The position numbers and the translations under genes are program-made. A stretch of 8,816 nt of DNA from an uncultured Spirochaetales bacterium (GTDB lineage Bacteria > Spirochaetota > Spirochaetia > Treponematales > Treponemataceae), in assembly GCA_946061495.1 (NCBI GenBank), contig CAMGSV010000100.1, positions 1-8,816 of the forward strand, given 5' to 3'. Positions 5,627 to 8,816 of the stretch are shown piece by piece (position 1 is the first letter of the stretch; each line of letters starts with the position of its first letter). Under the pieces are notes generated by a model. That model worked only from the letters and a program-made list of their open reading frames with translations. It made no database searches and was not told the DNA's origin.

Positions 5627-6835
5627 ATGACACCAGACATGGTTTCCGTGACATATAGCTTTCCATATATTGGAGTCTTTTTGACACTCCTTGTTCTTGC
5701 TCTCCCACTCCAAGCAGGAGGAACCGCCACCGCACACAATGGAATGGAACGACAACTAGGAGTATTTGCCTTACTCTTTTTCTTTATCGGACTGCGTGGA
5801 TTCATCTTCTCGGACTGGCGGTCATACCACTCCTTCTTTGAGGCAGCGCCCACGTTATTCAGCGGGACGGACACCATTGCACAGTTTGTTCAGACAGGTA
5901 TCTATTCTGTCTGGGAAAAAGGCTTTGTCTTTTACTCCATCCTGATAAAGACTATTTGCGGAAATTATTTCTTTTGGCAGGCACTCTCCTATGCCATCGA
6001 TTTTTTTGTGCTCCGCTGGTTGTTTTCCACCTATGCTCCAGGGCGGATTTGCCTGTGCTTTGCATTTTTCTTTGTATTCGGACTCACCCTGCAGGTAAAC
6101 CTAATGCGGAATATAAAGGCGGTACTACTGTTCATAATTTCCCTGCGGTTTGTGGAATCAAGAAAGATTGTTCCGTTCTTGCTATTGAATGGAGCAGGAT
6201 GCCTCTTCCATATCTCATCCATTATTTTTCTGCCATTGTATTTTATCCTGACAAAAAGGCTTTCACCGGGAATACTCATAGCCCTTTTTCTCCTTGGAAA
6301 TGTCATCTACCTTGCACAAATCCCATGGTGTTTGCCCATGCTGAACCTACTCGGCTCACTGATGGACAATCGCTTGTCTGGTCTGATTGAAACGTACACT
6401 GCTTCTGAAAGATGGGCGGGCTCCTATGGACTGACCATCGGCTACTTCGAGCGGGCAGGAACCTTTATTTTGATGATGATGTACCGTAAGAAACTTTGTT
6501 CTGATACATCTGGCAACATCTTGTTCAACTGTTTAATACTATACCTGTTCTCCTATCTGTATCTGTCCGAAATGAGAATTCTTTCTGACCGCATACCCAT
6601 CCTGTTCAGTTTTTCCTATTGGCTCCTGTATCCCAAGCTGTATGGATTCCTGCCTAAGACCAAGAAAGTCCTGTTCCTGTGTGTATTCTGCCTCTATTCA
6701 TGTCTGAAACTGCTGTTTGGCGGTAAAAGTGTCCTGTACAGCTACGACAACGCATTGCTCTTGAGGTGGAACTATGAGGAGCGGGTACGGACGCTCACCA
6801 CGTACTATTCACAATACGAGGTTTTTGGCAAATGA
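5627..6835 (+). CDS. EpsG-family / Wzy-like polysaccharide polymerase
   Basis: A 402-residue integral membrane protein with about 10-12 hydrophobic segments, starting at ATG 5627 after a strong AGGAGG. EpsG-like marks are visible: a loop FIGLRGFIFSDWRSYHSFFE at about 47-67, corresponding to the GLR-x-D-x-x-Y-x-x-F signature; VNLMRNIKAVLLF with Arg161-Asn162; and CLFHISSIIFLPLYF with Phe194-His195, the conserved 'FH-S' helix. Family members polymerise exopolysaccharide or O-antigen repeat units at the periplasmic face of the inner membrane, working with the flippase encoded earlier in the operon. It is the only complete gene in the operon not overlapping its upstream neighbour. Its own stop overlaps the next start by 4 bp (ATGA). 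Polymerases diverge strongly, so the assignment is to family, not to a particular linkage. Confidence 0.82.
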   Translation: MTPDMVSVTYSFPYIGVFLTLLVLALPLQAGGTATAHNGMERQLGVFALLFFFIGLRGFIFSDWRSYHSFFEAAPTLFSGTDTIAQFVQTGIYSVWEKGFVFYSILIKTICGNYFFWQALSYAIDFFVLRWLFSTYAPGRICLCFAFFFVFGLTLQVNLMRNIKAVLLFIISLRFVESRKIVPFLLLNGAGCLFHISSIIFLPLYFILTKRLSPGILIALFLLGNVIYLAQIPWCLPMLNLLGSLMDNRLSGLIETYTASERWAGSYGLTIGYFERAGTFILMMMYRKKLCSDTSGNILFNCLILYLFSYLYLSEMRILSDRIPILFSFSYWLLYPKLYGFLPKTKKVLFLCVFCLYSCLKLLFGGKSVLYSYDNALLLRWNYEERVRTLTTYYSQYEVFGK

Positions 6836-7998
6836 ATTTCATCCGTAGGCTTGTCCGATACGGGAGAGTTATCCCGGAGTCAATCAGAATCTACCGCATC
6901 TGGAAAGACACACCCAAGGGGGACTTCCATGACATCCTGGAGACTGGTCTTGCATACGAGTTGGTGGTCAACTCCTATCTGGGAGGAGGGACGGAGCGAT
7001 TTCTTCGGAACTACCTAGAAGGAAAAAAACGTATCCTGGTCCTCACAAGTTATCTCTACGGACCGGCATATGTCTTTATCCTTGAAAATACAGAGACAAA
7101 AACGAGTCGGGTGTTTCCAATCAGTCAATTTGCAGAACTCTTGGCATGCAAGCAGATAGAAAGCGTAACGATAAATACCTTCATTCGGAACCGCCATCTG
7201 TTCTCCATGATGGAGGACGTGGTCTCATCAGCACTTCCCTTCCGCTATCTTGTCCATGACTATTTTTGCATCTGTCAGAACTTCAATCTTATGGCAGGCA
7301 GCAGGATGTGCAACTTTGACTGTGCGAATTCTATCCGATGCTTTACTGAACTGAACAAGTTGTGGCTGCCGCCGCCGGTGTCCCCTGATCATTGGCACTG
7401 TCTGTGGGAAAAATTCTTGGACAAGAGCTCAGAAATCCAGTTCTTTTCCAAGGCTTCAAGAGAGCTTGTCATTCGGGTCTACCCAAGGTTGCAGACACGA
7501 AATATTACCGTCGTACCCCATTCCATGGATTACTGCAAATTCACTCCCATCTCCTATCGGAAAGACAAGTTGCGGGTAGGAATTGTAGGGACAATATCTT
7601 CTGTGGCGAAGGGACGTAACGTAGTTCTCGATTTCTTGCGGTATGCACGAAACAGGGACTTTGAAGTGGTGGTCATCGGCTCATACCGTGTCCTGGGTAG
7701 ACCCATCGCTGCCAACATCAAGTATCTTGGTCCCTACAAGCATTCACAGCTACAAGACATTATTGACCAGATGGAGGTGAACAGCGTGCTGTTTCCCTCC
7801 ATCTGTTCAGAGACCTTCTCCTATCTGGTCTCTGAACAGATGATGATGGACATTCCCATCGTATGCTTTGACCTTGGTGCCCAGGCAGAAAAAATTCGCT
7901 CGTATCACAAGGGCGTTATATGCACCTCCCTTGCGCCAGAGGAAATTCACCAGTGCCTGCTGCGAGCACTGCGACTACCAGAAGGAGGTAGCACATGA
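6832..7998 (+). CDS. GT-B fold glycosyltransferase (group 1 / GT4-like, EX7E motif)
   Basis: A 388-residue probably cytoplasmic or membrane-associated glycosyltransferase; no signal peptide or clear membrane segment. The N-terminal half contains a glycine-rich YLGGGTERF at about 50-58 and HDYFCICQNFNL (about 142-153), followed by a cysteine-rich stretch with C146, C148, C160, C164 and C170. The C-terminal Rossmann half begins near KLRVGIVGTISSVAKGRN (about 247-264), continues with FEVVVIGSY, and ends with the retaining GT-B signature E327-x7-E335 (SETFSYLVSE), followed by DIPIVCFDLGAQAEKI. It would transfer a nucleotide-activated sugar to the growing lipid-linked repeat unit; donor and acceptor cannot be told. 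It is coupled to the polymerase before it and the GT2 gene after it by ATGA overlaps. The EX7E codons lie in a perfect inverted repeat described separately. Confidence 0.87.
   Translation: MNFIRRLVRYGRVIPESIRIYRIWKDTPKGDFHDILETGLAYELVVNSYLGGGTERFLRNYLEGKKRILVLTSYLYGPAYVFILENTETKTSRVFPISQFAELLACKQIESVTINTFIRNRHLFSMMEDVVSSALPFRYLVHDYFCICQNFNLMAGSRMCNFDCANSIRCFTELNKLWLPPPVSPDHWHCLWEKFLDKSSEIQFFSKASRELVIRVYPRLQTRNITVVPHSMDYCKFTPISYRKDKLRVGIVGTISSVAKGRNVVLDFLRYARNRDFEVVVIGSYRVLGRPIAANIKYLGPYKHSQLQDIIDQMEVNSVLFPSICSETFSYLVSEQMMMDIPIVCFDLGAQAEKIRSYHKGVICTSLAPEEIHQCLLRALRLPEGGST
7800..7842. repeat. Perfect 16-bp inverted repeat with 11-nt loop inside the GT4-like gene
   Basis: CATCTGTTCAGAGACC (7800-7815) and GGTCTCTGAACAGATG (7827-7842) are exact reverse complements around the loop TTCTCCTATCT (7816-7826). 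The element covers the codons ICSETFSYLVSEQM of the EX7E motif. No T-run follows on either strand, so it is not a standard intrinsic terminator. By rough arithmetic a perfect 16-bp stem with a short loop is not expected by chance in 9 kb. Confidence 0.95.
7981..7988 (+). promoter_or_regulatory. Strong Shine-Dalgarno for the GT2 gene
   Basis: GAAGGAGG lies 6 nt before ATG 7995, inside the end of the preceding glycosyltransferase gene. It fixes the GT2 start and indicates efficient initiation despite the 4-bp overlap. Confidence 0.75.
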
Positions 7999-8759
7999 TT
8001 TCCGTCTGCATGGCCACCTACAACGGCGAGCGCTTCCTGCGGGAACAGATTGACTCCATCCTCTGCCAGCTGGGCCCGGCCGACGAGCTGATAATCAGCG
8101 ACGACGGCAGCACCGACGGCACGCTGGGGATAATCGAGTCGTATGGTGATTCCCGGATTCGGTTGCTCCATCATGAGAGAACTTTTAGTGTCAGCAAATT
8201 TTCTTCCGGCTATTATTGCAGTAATAATTTTTCAAATGCCATCTCACATGCACAAGGAGACCTCATCTTTTTGTCTGACCAAGACGACAAGTGGCGTGAC
8301 AACAAAATTGAGGTAATGAAAAGTCAATTGGAGTCGGCAGACCTGTGCCTGTCGAATTTTGCCGTAGTGGATGAAAATGGAAAGACAATCAGATCAAAGT
8401 TCTTCATGGCCAATCCTATAACCCGTCATTGGTTTGTCAATTTCAACAGGAACATCTATTTTGGGTGCTGCATGGCCTTCAGGAAGGCTACTGTAGAAAG
8501 TTTTATGCCAATTCCACCTTCCGTTGCAAGTTATGATAGTTGGATCGGAGCTGTCTCGCATTTGAAAAAGAAAAAAATTTGTTTTATCGATATAGCTTTA
8601 ATCAACTATCGAAGGCACGAATGTAACATCTCTTTCGCCTCTGAAAAATCACGGAATCCACTTCTATTCAAGGTAAAGTGGAGAATACAATTCTTGAAAG
8701 CTCTCTTGCAATTCTTTATGACAAACATTGCCTCCAACCGGGAGCCCGCCCATGAATAA
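7995..8759 (+). CDS. GT-A fold family 2 glycosyltransferase (rhamnosyltransferase-like)
   Basis: A 254-residue protein with a complete GT2 N-terminus: MISVCMATYNGERFLREQID (nucleotide-binding start), DELIISDDGSTDGT with the acidic pair at 36-37, and LSDQDDKW at 93-100, the DXD-type metal and nucleotide-sugar site found in many rhamnosyl- and galactosyltransferases. Then come GCCMAFRK, ASYDSWIG and YRRHECNIS, matching the acceptor region of the same group, and a short C-terminal hydrophobic or amphipathic stretch. It would add a sugar to the lipid-linked repeat unit. It overlaps the previous gene by 4 bp and the next by 8 bp. Base composition changes inside the gene: codons 1-50 are GC-rich (37 of 60 bases at 8041-8100), while most of the rest is AT-rich (23 of 60 at 8221-8280), returning to GC-rich near the stop. 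Confidence 0.9.
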   Translation: MISVCMATYNGERFLREQIDSILCQLGPADELIISDDGSTDGTLGIIESYGDSRIRLLHHERTFSVSKFSSGYYCSNNFSNAISHAQGDLIFLSDQDDKWRDNKIEVMKSQLESADLCLSNFAVVDENGKTIRSKFFMANPITRHWFVNFNRNIYFGCCMAFRKATVESFMPIPPSVASYDSWIGAVSHLKKKKICFIDIALINYRRHECNISFASEKSRNPLLFKVKWRIQFLKALLQFFMTNIASNREPAHE

Positions 8760-8816
8760 GATCCTTTTCCTGTCCAACACCGCCAACTTCTCCAAGTTCA
8801 ACCGGCCCTTCATGCG
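8752..8816 (+). CDS. Start of a further gene, probably a glycosyltransferase; truncated at right edge
   Basis: ATG 8752 overlaps the GT2 stop by 8 bp, continuing the coupled pattern. Only 21 full codons are present (MNKILFLSNTANFSKFNRPF...). A short basic start followed by a hydrophobic strand and then an S/N-x-F-N-x-PF segment is what GT-B (GT4/EpsD-like) glycosyltransferases often show at the first Rossmann strand. A weak GGGAG at 8740-8744 precedes it. The family call rests on this short stretch and the context only. Confidence 0.5.
   Translation, partial: MNKILFLSNTANFSKFNRPFM

Noticed and set aside
1..8816. Search for CRISPR arrays, tRNA or rRNA genes, transposases and integrase attachment sites
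   Set aside because: No spaced direct repeats, cloverleaf-like segments, rRNA stretches or transposase motifs were recognised.

Overview
This window looks like a bacterial accessory locus: the promoter-proximal part of a surface-polysaccharide (capsule or O-antigen type) operon, with a short regulatory and possible defence segment on its left. The DNA is of moderate GC except for an AT-rich left end (about 1-650). The style of the small HTH regulator (its ADVAVRLAQVLNVTVEYLVTGE-like core) resembles XRE proteins I associate with Treponema-type spirochaetes, and a NusG-family antiterminator at the head of a polysaccharide operon would fit such an organism. This assignment is tentative; a Bacteroidota or Bacillota host cannot be excluded from the sequence alone.

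Layout. (1) 1-530, minus strand: N-terminal part of an AAA/RloA-like ATPase that runs off the left edge, with its own promoter and a perfect 9+9 palindrome at the predicted transcription start. (2) 683-1027, minus strand: a 114-residue XRE-type repressor. (3) 1028-1183: a divergent control region with overlapping back-to-back -35 boxes, flanked by two near-identical palindromes spaced 63 bp centre to centre, followed by a GC-rich hairpin in the leader of the rightward operon. (4) 1184-8816, plus strand: an apparent single operon. It encodes a NusG/UpxY/LoaP-like antiterminator, a Wzx-type flippase, a polysaccharide pyruvyl transferase-family protein, an FrhB-type Fe-S/flavin protein, an EpsG/Wzy-like polymerase, a GT-B (EX7E) glycosyltransferase, a GT-A family 2 glycosyltransferase, and the first 21 codons of a further, probably glycosyltransferase, gene.

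How the genes fit together. The glycosyltransferases would build a repeat unit on a lipid carrier. The pyruvyl transferase-like and FrhB-like proteins probably decorate or redox-modify it. The flippase moves it across the inner membrane and the EpsG-like protein polymerises it. The antiterminator would help RNA polymerase through the long operon, and the XRE protein probably represses both itself and the operon. Nearly all genes overlap by 4 or 8 bp (translational coupling); the only real gap, 52 bp, is before the polymerase, which has its own strong Shine-Dalgarno sequence. No initiating sugar-phosphate transferase, export channel or chain-length regulator is visible, so the locus must continue to the right or depend on genes elsewhere.

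The most unusual sequence features are: a perfect 16-bp inverted repeat with an 11-nt loop inside the glycosyltransferase gene, exactly over its EX7E motif; an in-frame 9-bp tandem repeat in the FrhB-like gene; the paired operators; and an AT-rich patch inside the last complete glycosyltransferase gene that suggests mosaic replacement. No rRNA, tRNA, CRISPR array or insertion sequence was recognised.
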